Under the pieces are notes generated by a model. That model was not told the origin of the DNA, made no database searches, and was given only the letters and a program-made list of their open reading frames with translations. Shown here one piece after another: positions 43,187-52,596 of a stretch of 64,000 nt of DNA. Numbering within the stretch: position 1 is the stretch's first letter; every line of letters starts with the position of its first letter. The stretch covers positions 1 through 64,000 of the forward strand of contig PLCS01000012.1 in NCBI GenBank assembly GCA_003134855.1, read 5' to 3'. The stretch is from Acidobacteriaceae bacterium. GTDB lineage: Bacteria > Acidobacteriota > Terriglobia > Terriglobales > Acidobacteriaceae. The translations under genes and the position numbers were made by a program.

Positions 43187-44590
43187 ATGGGCTTCGTACT
43201 CGGCGTTCTTTATTTCGTTACGTACTACCTCACCCCGACGATGATCTTCGGGCCGCTTGCTGTCTATCGGGTTGAGCTAATTCTTGCAATTCTTGTATTC
43301 ATAATCTCCCTTCCCAGGATGGTTGGGTCAAGCATTTTCAAAACAGCGCAGTTTGCAGCTGTGATTGGATTAGCGCTCGCAACATTCTTATCTGTGCTTA
43401 TTGCGGTGCGATGGCCTGGAGGAGCCGTGGCGGCAATCCTGGGATTCATTCCCACTGCTTTCGCATACATTCTTGTGTATTTGCACTGCAATTCAAAGAT
43501 GAAGCTGCAAGCGGTTGTTCTTATGCTGCTGTTCGTCTGCCTTTTTGTGATTGCACACGGGTACATTGACCTGCGTGATGGCGTTCCCGCGGGTGGGCCT
43601 TCTCAATCCGAGGACGCGGAGAGCACCGGTCCGAATCTGTGGAACATGGAGCATCCTTATCTTCTTCCCGTGGGGAGCGACGCGGGAGTGCCGGTTTATC
43701 GGCTGAGGGGACTGGGGCTCATCAACGACCCGAACGATTTTGGCCAGCTGATTGTGTGCGTGATTCCAATGGTATTTATATTCTGGCGGCCGAGGAGGAC
43801 GCTGCGGAACATCGCATTTGTTCTGTTGCCGGTATGCGTTTTGCTGTACGGAGCGTACTTTACGCACTCCCGCGGCGCGTTATTGGCCTTGTTGGTGGTT
43901 ACGATTGTAGCGGCACGGCGCCGTACCGGGACGCTGCCCGCGATTCTGCTGGGAGGTGTTCTGTTTGTTGCCGCAATGAGTATGAACTTTACCGGCGGGC
44001 GCGATATCTCCGCCAGTTCGGGAGCGGACCGGACTTCTCTTTGGAGTCAGAGCATGGAAGCGTTCAAGACTCATCCGATCTTTGGAGTAGGAATTGGAAA
44101 TCTGGGCGATTATACCGATAACCATCATACCGCGCACAATTCAGTGATGGTTTGTGCGGCAGAGTTGGGTTTTTTCGGATTGTTTTTCTGGTCTGCATTT
44201 TTATTTTCCACGATGAGGGATGTTCTGGCTATTGCCTCGCAGGCAAAGGTAAGCGAGCCAGAGACGAATGCCTTAGAGGAAGCAAGTGTTACTCATCCAA
44301 CAAGACTGAACGAATCAATCGATAAGATAGAGGTTAACCGGATAGGACGATTACTGGTCTTATCGCTTACAGGCTTTCTGGTAGCGGGATGGTTTTTATC
44401 GCGCGCCTATATCATGACGTTTTTTCTTATCGGCGGCATGGTTGAGGTGGTTTACGAGATGGCTCTACAGCAAGGGATGATCGCACCACGCCAGCCGTTC
44501 GCACGGGCTATGCCATATGCTGCCGGATTGGCGATCTCACTTGTGTCGCTGATGTACATCATCCTCCGAGTTACGAACCTCATGCACTGA
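43187..44590 (+). CDS. O-antigen ligase/polymerase family membrane protein
   Basis: A 467-aa protein with 10-12 hydrophobic segments. The large periplasmic loop and Wzy_C-type motif are seen in GLGLINDPNDFGQLIVCVIP, THSRGALLALLVV, HPIFGVGIGNLGDYTDNHHT and AHNSVMVCAAELGFFGL. These (GVGxGNF..., AHN) are hallmarks of WaaL/Wzy-type enzymes that join or polymerise lipid-linked saccharides in the periplasm. It probably polymerises the exopolysaccharide of this locus. The start is uncertain: ATG 43187 or TTG 43169. A GT4 gene follows after 83 bases. Confidence 0.85.
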   Translation: MGFVLGVLYFVTYYLTPTMIFGPLAVYRVELILAILVFIISLPRMVGSSIFKTAQFAAVIGLALATFLSVLIAVRWPGGAVAAILGFIPTAFAYILVYLHCNSKMKLQAVVLMLLFVCLFVIAHGYIDLRDGVPAGGPSQSEDAESTGPNLWNMEHPYLLPVGSDAGVPVYRLRGLGLINDPNDFGQLIVCVIPMVFIFWRPRRTLRNIAFVLLPVCVLLYGAYFTHSRGALLALLVVTIVAARRRTGTLPAILLGGVLFVAAMSMNFTGGRDISASSGADRTSLWSQSMEAFKTHPIFGVGIGNLGDYTDNHHTAHNSVMVCAAELGFFGLFFWSAFLFSTMRDVLAIASQAKVSEPETNALEEASVTHPTRLNESIDKIEVNRIGRLLVLSLTGFLVAGWFLSRAYIMTFFLIGGMVEVVYEMALQQGMIAPRQPFARAMPYAAGLAISLVSLMYIILRVTNLMH

Positions 44591-44673
44591 TTCCAGCAGA
44601 CGAACCACCTGGGGGTTATGTTAGAAACAGAGGACGGACCGGAGTTGAACAGCCGGAGATTCAGGCATCCTGT

Positions 44674-45768
44674 ATGAAAATTGCGCATGTAGTTGACAGC
44701 ATGGAGGTCGGCGGGGCCGAGACGCTCGTCTCGCAAATGTGCCGTCTGCAACGGGAACAGGGGCACGACCCGTGCGTTTATGCTGTTTTGAGTCTTGGCG
44801 CGCTCGGCGAGCAGATGCGAAAGGAGGGCTTTGCCGTGCAACCGCACGTGGGAAGGCACCTGTCAGACGCGACGCGCAATTTCTTTCGTATCTTCAAAGA
44901 GTCGCGGCCCGACGTGGTCCATCTTCATAACCCGACGCCGACGGTCTATGCAGCTGCTTCCGCCCGATTGGCCGGAGTGCCCAGCATCGTAAGCACACGG
45001 CATAGCCTGGTAGCGCGCCCGCGCAGGCTCATCGTGGAGTTGAAGTACGCCTTTGCGGCAGCCTTCTGCGACTGGATTGTCGGCATCTGCGATGCAACAA
45101 CCAACAATATCAAGAACATTCACAGTATTCCAGCGCGAAAGATTGTGCGCGTGTACAATGGAGCGGACCCAATGTTACGCGTGACGAAGGAACAGTGGCC
45201 GCCGAAGTCCGGATTTACATTGGTTTACGTTGGACGGCTGGAGCCCGTGAAGAACCATTCGCTGCTACTGAATGCCTTTTGCCTGGCGCTCAAGTCGATG
45301 CCAGGCTTGCGGCTATGGATGGTGGGCGATGGCAGTGAGCGCAAGGCACTGGAGAGCATGGCCGCGCAGTTGGGCATAACTTCGCAAGTTACATTCTGGG
45401 GGCAGCAACTTGACGTGGCGCCGTTCTTTTCCGCGGCTGATGCCTTCGTCATGTCATCATCGTCGGAGGGATTGCCCATCTCGCTCTTGCAAGCCTTCTC
45501 AATGGGACTGCCGGCAGTCGTGACCGACGTGGGCGGAATGGCGGAGGTCGTCCGGCGGGCGCGGGCAGGGATCACGGCGCCGGTAACGGATCCTGCCGCG
45601 ATTGCTGCGGCGATTCTGCGGCTGGCAGACAACGATGCGGAACGAAAGCAATTCTCTACGAATGCGGAAGAAGCGTTCCATTCGCATTTTACTCTAGATA
45701 CAATGGCGGATGCCTACATGGATCTTTATCGGAACACTTCGCGAGCCCGGCGCGCAGCAATATACTGA
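44674..45768 (+). CDS. Glycosyltransferase family 4
   Basis: A 364-aa GT-B enzyme. The N-terminal half begins MKIAHVVDSMEVGGAETLVS, typical of retaining GT4 proteins; PDVVHLHNPT and ISTRHS-like STRHSLVA follow. The C-terminal half has the donor-binding blocks LVYVGRLEPVKNHSLLLNAF, WMVGDGSERKALE and SSSSEGLPISLLQAFSMGLP, with the EGLPxxLxEA-type signature. It should add a sugar from a nucleotide donor to the growing repeat unit at the inner membrane. It is cotranscribed with the polymerase gene and converges on the next gene. Confidence 0.92.
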   Translation: MKIAHVVDSMEVGGAETLVSQMCRLQREQGHDPCVYAVLSLGALGEQMRKEGFAVQPHVGRHLSDATRNFFRIFKESRPDVVHLHNPTPTVYAAASARLAGVPSIVSTRHSLVARPRRLIVELKYAFAAAFCDWIVGICDATTNNIKNIHSIPARKIVRVYNGADPMLRVTKEQWPPKSGFTLVYVGRLEPVKNHSLLLNAFCLALKSMPGLRLWMVGDGSERKALESMAAQLGITSQVTFWGQQLDVAPFFSAADAFVMSSSSEGLPISLLQAFSMGLPAVVTDVGGMAEVVRRARAGITAPVTDPAAIAAAILRLADNDAERKQFSTNAEEAFHSHFTLDTMADAYMDLYRNTSRARRAAIY

Positions 45769-45779
45769 GCACCGACAGT

Positions 45780-46940
45780 TTATGACATTGCTTGCTCCAG
45801 AAACGTTCGCATTGCTGCTTTGGGTCTAACTGCCTTGCGGTAATAGGCATGCGCTTCCTCTCTCAAGCGGATTGCCTTGCCGCCTGATTCAAGAAGTTCC
45901 AGGCATCTGTCGGCACACTCATCGGGAGTTGTAAACCCGACATAGTGCTCGCTTTCAACGAGTGGCGTTGCAAAAGTATTTCGGATGCTTTCGCTGACCA
46001 GGCAGTTATTCGCAGCCAGCGTCTCGCCCAGGCTGTACGGAACGGCATCATAAAGAGCCTTGATGTTGACCCGAACAAGAAATTGCCGGCAGAGGCGTAT
46101 GAACTCGGGGCGCTTCGCCTTTGCTGTCAGCGTCAGGTTCGACAAGAGCTCTGGATAGTTCTTTTCAGTGTATGGTGTGCGGATCAGACCTCCAATGCAA
46201 CGAGTCCCCAGCCTGCGCCTCAGGCCCCGCACCATTTCCACACGGTGAAGATTGCAATCCTCAACCCATTCGCCTTTCTCTTCTGATGGATCCCATAAGC
46301 GGGTTTGAAACAAGACTTTCCACCGCTTGTTGCTGGCGGGAGTGTCTTCGTAATTATCTAAAGTTGAAAGAAACGCAAATGCGCGGATATTATTCAGCAT
46401 AGAGCTGAGTACCTGCCGTGATGGCTGGCGCGCGACAATCTGGCGTCCGGCTCTCATCACTAATGCGGCATATAATCGTACATTCCAACTCCCCGCGCCT
46501 GAATACCAAGTGGCAAACATAGGATTGATCTGGCGGACTTTAGATTGCTGCGGCCTGGTGAGCCGCTCCGTGTCGGGACGATTCGTGCTTCGTTTGAAAT
46601 ATACGTCGCACTCTTCGAGAGCTTTAGTCTGCCATGCGTCGGATTGATCTTTGGGGTCGAAGCAGATGATCCGAGACTTATTACTATTAACTTCGGAACA
46701 CTTGAGCGTAAATAGTGGATACGGATTCATTTGCATGTCCATGCAGCGGCGCAGATCAGGACCGCCCATTACTCCAAGCGTGATTATCCCCTCTTTCTCC
46801 AGTTGCACCAGCCCGGTGATAAAATAACTGTGCAACCACATATCAAACTCTCCTAAAAACAAATCCACACGATAACGTGGAAAGCGCGAGTCAGACTCTT
46901 TCAAGCCAGGCTGATGACTAACATCTGGATTGCTGGTCAT
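45780..46940 (-). CDS. Putative GT-B type glycosyltransferase
   Basis: A 386-aa protein from ATG 46940; frames to 47051 add a doubtful extension. The first 200 residues are unfamiliar (RVDLFLGEFDMWLHSYFITG). The C-terminal part resembles the donor half of group-1 glycosyltransferases: YDAVPYSLGETLAANNCLVS, HYVGFTTPDECADRCLELLE and a basic end helix. The gene is less GC-rich than its neighbours. A sugar-transfer role in the locus is inferred from this similarity and position, not proven. Confidence 0.6.
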   Translation of the reverse strand: MTSNPDVSHQPGLKESDSRFPRYRVDLFLGEFDMWLHSYFITGLVQLEKEGIITLGVMGGPDLRRCMDMQMNPYPLFTLKCSEVNSNKSRIICFDPKDQSDAWQTKALEECDVYFKRSTNRPDTERLTRPQQSKVRQINPMFATWYSGAGSWNVRLYAALVMRAGRQIVARQPSRQVLSSMLNNIRAFAFLSTLDNYEDTPASNKRWKVLFQTRLWDPSEEKGEWVEDCNLHRVEMVRGLRRRLGTRCIGGLIRTPYTEKNYPELLSNLTLTAKAKRPEFIRLCRQFLVRVNIKALYDAVPYSLGETLAANNCLVSESIRNTFATPLVESEHYVGFTTPDECADRCLELLESGGKAIRLREEAHAYYRKAVRPKAAMRTFLEQAMS

Positions 46941-47079
46941 GGTATCCGGTCTCTCATTGAAACGACCCCAGCAGTTGATCTGGGATATCCGCTCTGCCGC
47001 TCGACTACACCCTTGCGCCTTTATTAAGCTATGTCTTGTCTCTGTTCTCACAGCACATACCGAATATGCGCCTTTCTCG

Positions 47080-48102
47080 TTAACGATTCAGCACGCAGTC
47101 ACCGCCCCTGCGAATGGGAGTACCCAACTCGAGGACTTCAAAGTCAGTAACCTTCAGGGCCTGCAAATCGTGTGACCCGAAATCCATGTCGGTGTACTTT
47201 GCGGTTGTATCTCGATCGTTCTGCGCGGTGAGGGCCATATTGCCGCCGTCTGAAAGGAACATGCCGTATTTCTGCATGGCACGCGCAACAACTTGAGCAG
47301 CGGGAGTTAGCTTTGACAGGTCGAAGGAGGCCTTCAGCCGGAAGTGCGCGCCCATTGGCGGAGCGGTAACCGGCCCGAGCGGATTGCCGGCATGCGTGGC
47401 GGGATGCACAAAGACGTGCGCGCGAATTCGCGGATTGGGCAGAATAAAGCGGATAGCGTGGTTGATGCTTCCCGCGGCCAGTTCGTCGGCGTTGAAAAGT
47501 AATGGGGCAATCGGGAAGCCGGCGGCGTCGGCGCTGGTACACTGATCTCCGCGACCTGACGGCGGATATATGCGATTGAGATCCCACACCGCGAGGTCGT
47601 TAGCGGAAAGGGCGCCATCCGCGTAGTTGGCTTGATAGGCTTCGTAGAGTTTTCCGTGGCTCCGGTCGGCTACGATAAGGTGGCAATCGCCATCGGGACA
47701 CTGATAGCCCTGCACTCCTTCAATGCCGCCACCGGCAGGCAGGGGAATGGTCGAGACCACGTCGGAATCCTCGTTATAGAATCCTGGACCTTTGCGAAAG
47801 GGAACAAATGGAGTATTGGCGTTCGCCTGCAACACGCGGAGGCCGAAGTCTACATTCATCTTTCCAAATCCCCATCCGCCCGCATCCGCCAGCCAGGCGA
47901 TGATGGTAGAGGACTGGGGATCAAGAGGCGCGTGACTAATATCCTTTGTCCAGATGGCTCCTGCGGGAAAGTAGGCGGCCGGCGCGACGGCGTGTTCCAG
48001 CCGGGCTGCCTTCACCTTGACGATGTGGTTGTGAAGAACGTAACCAGCCAGGATGGCCGCAATACCCACCATGGAAATAACCAGCGTTTTCAAGGGTTTC
48101 AT
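47080..48102 (-). CDS. Unrecognised membrane-anchored extracytoplasmic protein
   Basis: A 340-aa protein with one N-terminal hydrophobic helix (TLVISMVGIAAILAGYVLHN) and a large exported part. Features: GGWGFGKMNVDFGLRVLQAN, the Cys pair of CPDGDC, FILPNPRIRAHVFVHPATH, MQKYGMFLSDGGNMAL and a final GGDCVLNR. The His- and Asp-rich central region might bind metal or carbohydrate. I know no family name. It follows the GT2 gene on the same strand (gap 46 bases) and so belongs to the exopolysaccharide operon by context. Confidence 0.65.
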   Translation of the reverse strand: MKPLKTLVISMVGIAAILAGYVLHNHIVKVKAARLEHAVAPAAYFPAGAIWTKDISHAPLDPQSSTIIAWLADAGGWGFGKMNVDFGLRVLQANANTPFVPFRKGPGFYNEDSDVVSTIPLPAGGGIEGVQGYQCPDGDCHLIVADRSHGKLYEAYQANYADGALSANDLAVWDLNRIYPPSGRGDQCTSADAAGFPIAPLLFNADELAAGSINHAIRFILPNPRIRAHVFVHPATHAGNPLGPVTAPPMGAHFRLKASFDLSKLTPAAQVVARAMQKYGMFLSDGGNMALTAQNDRDTTAKYTDMDFGSHDLQALKVTDFEVLELGTPIRRGGDCVLNR

Positions 48103-48148
48103 GACGGCTGAATGCTCCTCTCATCATTGTGAATCGTTCAAAAGAATT

Positions 48149-49369
48149 CTACACCTTATCGTTGGCCGCAGGAGTTATGAAGGTTTCTGGCAGCGCGGAT
48201 TTCCCGGTGTTTGGATTTGTTGTGCTAGCCGCCGCCGTATTTGAATTCCAGATCTTCCAAAGAGGGCCGCGCGTAAAAAGAAATCTGTAAAGCCCGGCGA
48301 TGGCAGCCGCCATCAGCACAAGCATCGCGCTGGCCGGAGCCGCGACACGGTGCAGCAGGGGAATCCTGGTGCGCAGGGCGGCGATGGCGACGGTCCAGCT
48401 AAAAATCTGAAAACCGGCGAATGCCGCGTAGATCAGCGATCCGCGGGAAAGCGCCATCGTGGAGAACAGCAGAAGAACCATTAAATAAGGAACTATAAGG
48501 CGCATAACCTTGTGCGAGACAAGCTGAAAAAGGACAGGATTGCGCGGTGTCAGAGTCCATGGCGCAAGCTGGAAGAGCTGGAAGTTGCCTGCCAGCGTGC
48601 GCACCTTGCGATGAAACTCCTTCTCAATTCTTGTTGGCCATGTGTCGTAGACATAGGCTTGCGGATCAAGGACCGACCGATAGCCCTGACGGATAATCGA
48701 GAGCGGCTGGAACATATCATCCAAAATCATTCCGGGAGGCTGCGGAACGGCAAGTTCCCGGCGAATCGCATAGAAGCCTCCGTAAACTCCGACTGGCGAT
48801 CCGCAGATGGATTCTCTGGTCCTGATCCACTTTTCATAGCGCCAATAGACCCCACTGACAGCCGCGGAGGCGTCGTCGTGGCATTCCTGGCGCAAGATCA
48901 ATTCGCCGGCCACGCATCCCACGCTGGGATCGACGAAGTTACTGACCAATTGCTGAATCGCGCCCGCGGCAATCTCCGGCCGTATGTCCACGAAGAGGAT
49001 CACGTCCCCCGTGGCCCTGGCCACACCGGCGTTCACGGCAACCGCCTTGCCGCTGTGCTCCGTCAGGATGATTGTCGTGAGGCGCGGATTGCTCTGACCA
49101 GCCAGCAATTCCGCCGTTCCGTCGGTTGATCCATCCGAGACGAGGATGATCTCTTTGATATGGGGGTAGTCCAGGCCCAGCAGGTGCTCGATCTTGCCTG
49201 ACAGCAGCGCCGCGCCGTTATGCACCGCAAGCACGATACTCACGCTGGGAAAGATCGACCCGGAAGTCCAGGGCCGTGGCCGCAACCGAGCGAGCACCCA
49301 TATCAATGCGGGATAACCCAGGTAAGTATAGAGAATGCCAATCAGCGACAGCCAAAAGAGAATCCTCAC
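48149..49369 (-). CDS. Glycosyltransferase family 2, membrane-bound
   Basis: A 406-aa GT-A enzyme with an N-terminal membrane segment, a GT2 domain and three or four C-terminal membrane helices, as in processive synthase-like GT2 proteins. Donor motif: VSIVLAVHNGAALLSGKIEH, then ILVSDGSTDGT. The usual DxD reads FVDIRPE (single Asp), and the acceptor-site acids lie in MILDDMFQPLS. The QxxRW motif of cellulose-synthase types is absent. Start ATG 49369 overlaps the end of the sugar-phosphate transferase gene by four bases (ATGA). Confidence 0.9.
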   Translation of the reverse strand: MRILFWLSLIGILYTYLGYPALIWVLARLRPRPWTSGSIFPSVSIVLAVHNGAALLSGKIEHLLGLDYPHIKEIILVSDGSTDGTAELLAGQSNPRLTTIILTEHSGKAVAVNAGVARATGDVILFVDIRPEIAAGAIQQLVSNFVDPSVGCVAGELILRQECHDDASAAVSGVYWRYEKWIRTRESICGSPVGVYGGFYAIRRELAVPQPPGMILDDMFQPLSIIRQGYRSVLDPQAYVYDTWPTRIEKEFHRKVRTLAGNFQLFQLAPWTLTPRNPVLFQLVSHKVMRLIVPYLMVLLLFSTMALSRGSLIYAAFAGFQIFSWTVAIAALRTRIPLLHRVAAPASAMLVLMAAAIAGLYRFLFTRGPLWKIWNSNTAAASTTNPNTGKSALPETFITPAANDKV

Positions 49370-50751
49370 TGGGCGCCTCTTCGCAGAATGATCGTTTTAA
49401 TGGTCTCGAACATGATGAGCAGATCGAGGCCAATCGACTGGTGCTTAACGTAGTAGAGATCGTATTCGAGCTTGTGTTTGGTTTCCTCCAGGCTTGCGCC
49501 GTAGCGATATCGCACCTGTGCCCAGCCGGTGATTCCCGGGCGGATCATGTGGCGCAGGTCATAGAAGGGGATCTCCTGGCTCAGCCACTGCACAAACTCC
49601 GGGCGCTCCGGACGGGGACCGACAAAGGCCATCTCTCCGCGCAGGACGTTCCAGAGTTGCGGTATCTCGTCGAGCCGCGTGCTGCGCATAAACCGGCCAA
49701 TTGAAGTGACCCGTGGATCGTCCTTGGCAGCCCACACCGCTCCTTGTGCTTCTGCATCTTCGCGCATGGTTCGGAACTTGTAAGCGGTAAACAGGCGCCC
49801 GCGCTGCCCGACGCGCGTCTGGCTGAAAAAAATTGGGCCCGGCGAAGAAAGGCGCACCACAAGAATAATCAACGGAATGAAGGGCAGGCATATGATCAGC
49901 GCAATCAGAGAGACGGTAAGAGAGAGCAGACGCCGGAAAAGCTGCTGCGAGGGACTCATGCGGAAGCCCTCGGTGAAGATGAGGGTGCTGGGATTGAGCC
50001 CGTCCAACGGCAATTTGCCCGAGAGCCTCTCCATGAGCGCACTGGAATTCTCAATGATCACGCCGCGGACGCGCAGTTCAAGGAGTTCACGCACCGGCAT
50101 CGATTCGCGGCGGTCTTCCATGGCGACAATGACACGGTCAATGCTCGGCCGGTGTTTTCGGAAGGCGCGCAACTCTGCCGCGAAGCGATCCAGCCGTCCC
50201 TGGGCCTTGCTTTCGCCTTGCCAATCGACGACTTCCATGCCGGCATCACGGCTGCCGCGCAGCAACTCGACCACAGCGCGCGCCCGTTTGCCGCTGCCCA
50301 GAACATAGACGCGCTCGCGGAAGACTGGCAAGACAATGATCCACTCATAAGCCCAGCGCCAAACGACAAGTACAAGCGTGAGCAGGGAGACCCCGGCGAC
50401 AAGCACATAAGGGCCAATGTCCAGATCCGGAAAACGATAAACGATTCCTGCGAGAACAAAGGAGAGAACGCTAAGAACCAGCATCAGGCGGAAGTAGATC
50501 TCCCAGTTCGCCGAGGTGCGCCGCGGTCCATACAAGTCGAAGTAATACGTGAGCAGCAGAGTCATTGCAGTGATGACAGCAATCTTCAACAAGCCGTTCT
50601 CATAGACAAGAGCGTTGATCAGAACGACGGATCCACCCGGCCCCAGCAGACACGCGGTGGCCAGCAGAAATGAGCCGCCCACCAGGAGCGCTTCGCATAC
50701 CAGCAGCACCAGCGTCCGTGTCGGATAGTAAACATTGAAGAGCCTGATCAT
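49366..50751 (-). CDS. XrtA-system sugar-phosphate transferase (initiating, TIGR03013-like)
   Basis: A 461-aa polyisoprenyl-phosphate sugar-1-phosphate transferase that loads the first sugar on undecaprenyl phosphate. Four or five N-terminal helices and a Rossmann-like CoA-binding segment ([20 protein letters not shown]) precede the catalytic domain. Its motifs are [49 protein letters not shown] and [11 protein letters not shown]. In XrtA loci this enzyme (EpsB-like) starts the repeat unit. It is 11 bases from the kinase gene and overlaps the GT2 gene. Confidence 0.93.
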   Translation of the reverse strand: MIRLFNVYYPTRTLVLLVCEALLVGGSFLLATACLLGPGGSVVLINALVYENGLLKIAVITAMTLLLTYYFDLYGPRRTSANWEIYFRLMLVLSVLSFVLAGIVYRFPDLDIGPYVLVAGVSLLTLVLVVWRWAYEWIIVLPVFRERVYVLGSGKRARAVVELLRGSRDAGMEVVDWQGESKAQGRLDRFAAELRAFRKHRPSIDRVIVAMEDRRESMPVRELLELRVRGVIIENSSALMERLSGKLPLDGLNPSTLIFTEGFRMSPSQQLFRRLLSLTVSLIALIICLPFIPLIILVVRLSSPGPIFFSQTRVGQRGRLFTAYKFRTMREDAEAQGAVWAAKDDPRVTSIGRFMRSTRLDEIPQLWNVLRGEMAFVGPRPERPEFVQWLSQEIPFYDLRHMIRPGITGWAQVRYRYGASLEETKHKLEYDLYYVKHQSIGLDLLIMFETIKTIILRRGAQ

Positions 50752-50762
50752 CCGGGCCGCCC

Positions 50763-51665
50763 TTAATCCTTTCCGCTATGCAATCCTCTGCCGGCTTCCC
50801 TTCTGCCGTAGTAATAGTAAGAGCCGCTGCTGGGCGCGTCCTTGACCGCATTCAGCACGAAGCCGAGGATGCGCGAGTTGCTGAAGGCGACCTGCGCGCG
50901 CTGTGCTACATCGAAGGGCGTGCGGGCTTCGCGGGCAACCAGCAGAACGGCGTCGGCGGCGCGGGCAAGGTCGATTGCGTCAGAAACCGCAAGCGCCGGC
51001 GGGGAGTCGATCAGGATCCAATCGAAGTGCGGTGAAAGAGATGCGATCAACTCATCGATGCGGTGATTGGCGACCAGCTCGGAAGAATGGTCGCCGCCCG
51101 CGCCGGCAGGGATAAAGGTGAGATCCGGGATGCTGCGCTCCATGCCAGCTTCAACTAAGCTGGGAACCTTGTTGCGCTGCAGGATGTTGTTCACCTGCGC
51201 GGTCCCAGCGAGAAACTCCGTGAGTCCCGGCAAATTGGGAGCGCCGAGGATGGTATGGAGCATGGGCTTGCGCAGGTCGGCATCAATCAGCAGAACGGTG
51301 TTGTTCTTGTTGCGCGCCAGGCTCATCGCCAGATTGGCTGCGACAAAGGTCTTTCCGTCCGCCGGCATGCCGCTGCTGACAAGGATCGTCTTGAGCGGAG
51401 CCAGATCGCGGAACTGGTAGATTTGCGTGCGCAGGCCGCGAAACTGCTCGATACATTCGCCGCGGTCTCCCAGGGTCGGAAGTGCGCTCACCGAGGGATT
51501 CCACGCATGCCGGGTGATTCCATCGAGAAGGACGTCCTCCTGGACCGGTGGCAATTCCTCCGCGCCCTGGACAGCGAACGGCTCGGACCTCTCCCCTTCA
51601 TCCGCTTGCAGGGCGGATTGCCGCTCAAGATTCGCTCTTTGCAGTGCATCGTAGATACGGCTCAT
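50763..51665 (-). CDS. XrtA-associated tyrosine autokinase
   Basis: A 300-aa CpsD/CapB-like cytoplasmic BY-kinase. Walker A is SSGMPADGKTFVAANLA, Walker A' is TVLLIDADLRKPMLH and Walker B is WILIDSPPAL. The C-terminal tyrosine cluster SYYYYGRRE is the site of autophosphorylation. Its membrane activator would be the chain-length protein encoded two genes upstream. Phosphorylation cycles regulate polymer length and export. The start overlaps the ATPase gene by four bases (51662-51665). Confidence 0.93.
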   Translation of the reverse strand: MSRIYDALQRANLERQSALQADEGERSEPFAVQGAEELPPVQEDVLLDGITRHAWNPSVSALPTLGDRGECIEQFRGLRTQIYQFRDLAPLKTILVSSGMPADGKTFVAANLAMSLARNKNNTVLLIDADLRKPMLHTILGAPNLPGLTEFLAGTAQVNNILQRNKVPSLVEAGMERSIPDLTFIPAGAGGDHSSELVANHRIDELIASLSPHFDWILIDSPPALAVSDAIDLARAADAVLLVAREARTPFDVAQRAQVAFSNSRILGFVLNAVKDAPSSGSYYYYGRREAGRGLHSGKD

Positions 51666-52594
51666 CGTTTACGTTCCTTCGGGTTTTCCGCGCTGCCCTC
51701 GCCGGGCGCGATGGCGTTGAAGATATTGGCTTGCGAAGTGCGATTCATCAAAGCTTCCATAGCCGGGAACGAAATCGTAATAGGATGCCGAACAAGATCA
51801 AGTTCCAGTCCGACCGACTCTACGATGTGCGCCGGGATGGGCTTCACCTGTTCCGCATAAGCGTTGATCAAGGCATGTTCGCAGATCAGATTGATGACGC
51901 GGGGAATCCCTTTTGAGTAATCATAAATAAGCTCCATCGCTTCGGTCAGCAGCACCGGCTCACTGGCCCCGGCGATGCGCAACCTTTCCCCGATGTAGGC
52001 CTGCGTCTCTTCTCCGGTCAGCGGATGCGTTCTGGCCCACAGCGAAACGCGCTGGCGAAGCTGGCGAACTTTGGGGTTCAACAGCATCTCTTCCAATTCC
52101 GGCTGACCGGAAAGTATGATCTGCACCAGCTTCTCCGAGGAGGTCTCGAGATTGGTCAGCAAACGAATCTCTTCGAGAAGTTCCCAGGAGAGATTCTGGG
52201 CTTCATCGACCACGATGACACACAACTGATGGGCGCGGAAGCGCTCGATCAGCCAGCTATTCAGCTGCAACAGCATGCCTGACTTCGTCCGCGACTGCGG
52301 CGGAATGCCGAAGTCCGTCAGCACAAATTCGAAAAAGTCAAGCACATCCAAACGCGGATTGGAGAGGAAAGCAGTCGCAATGCGCCCTTTGGCAAAGGTT
52401 TCCAGCGCCGCGCGGAGAAGTGTTGTCTTTCCCGTTCCTACTTCACCCGTCATCACCACGAAGCCCTTGCGCGCCTCAATGCCGTATTGCAGGCAGGCAA
52501 GCGCCTCCCGTATCTGCGGTCTCAGGAAGAGAAACCGCGGGTCCGGACTGGCTCCGAAGGGAAGGGCGCGAAGGCCGAAAAAGGATTTGTACAT
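51662..52594 (-). CDS. XrtA-system AAA ATPase (ExeA/PrsF-like)
   Basis: A 310-aa AAA protein related to GspA/ExeA. It begins with the typical FFGLRALPFGASPDPRFLF. Walker A is VMTGEVGTGKTTLLR, Walker B is VVIVDEAQNLSWELLEEIR, and sensor-1 is QIILSGQPELEEML. C-terminal part: YSKGIPRVINLICEHALINA. TIGR03015-type ATPases are markers of exosortase loci; their exact step is unknown. Gaps of two bases or overlaps link it to both neighbours. Confidence 0.93.
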   Translation of the reverse strand: MYKSFFGLRALPFGASPDPRFLFLRPQIREALACLQYGIEARKGFVVMTGEVGTGKTTLLRAALETFAKGRIATAFLSNPRLDVLDFFEFVLTDFGIPPQSRTKSGMLLQLNSWLIERFRAHQLCVIVVDEAQNLSWELLEEIRLLTNLETSSEKLVQIILSGQPELEEMLLNPKVRQLRQRVSLWARTHPLTGEETQAYIGERLRIAGASEPVLLTEAMELIYDYSKGIPRVINLICEHALINAYAEQVKPIPAHIVESVGLELDLVRHPITISFPAMEALMNRTSQANIFNAIAPGEGSAENPKERKR

Positions 52595-52596
52595 GG

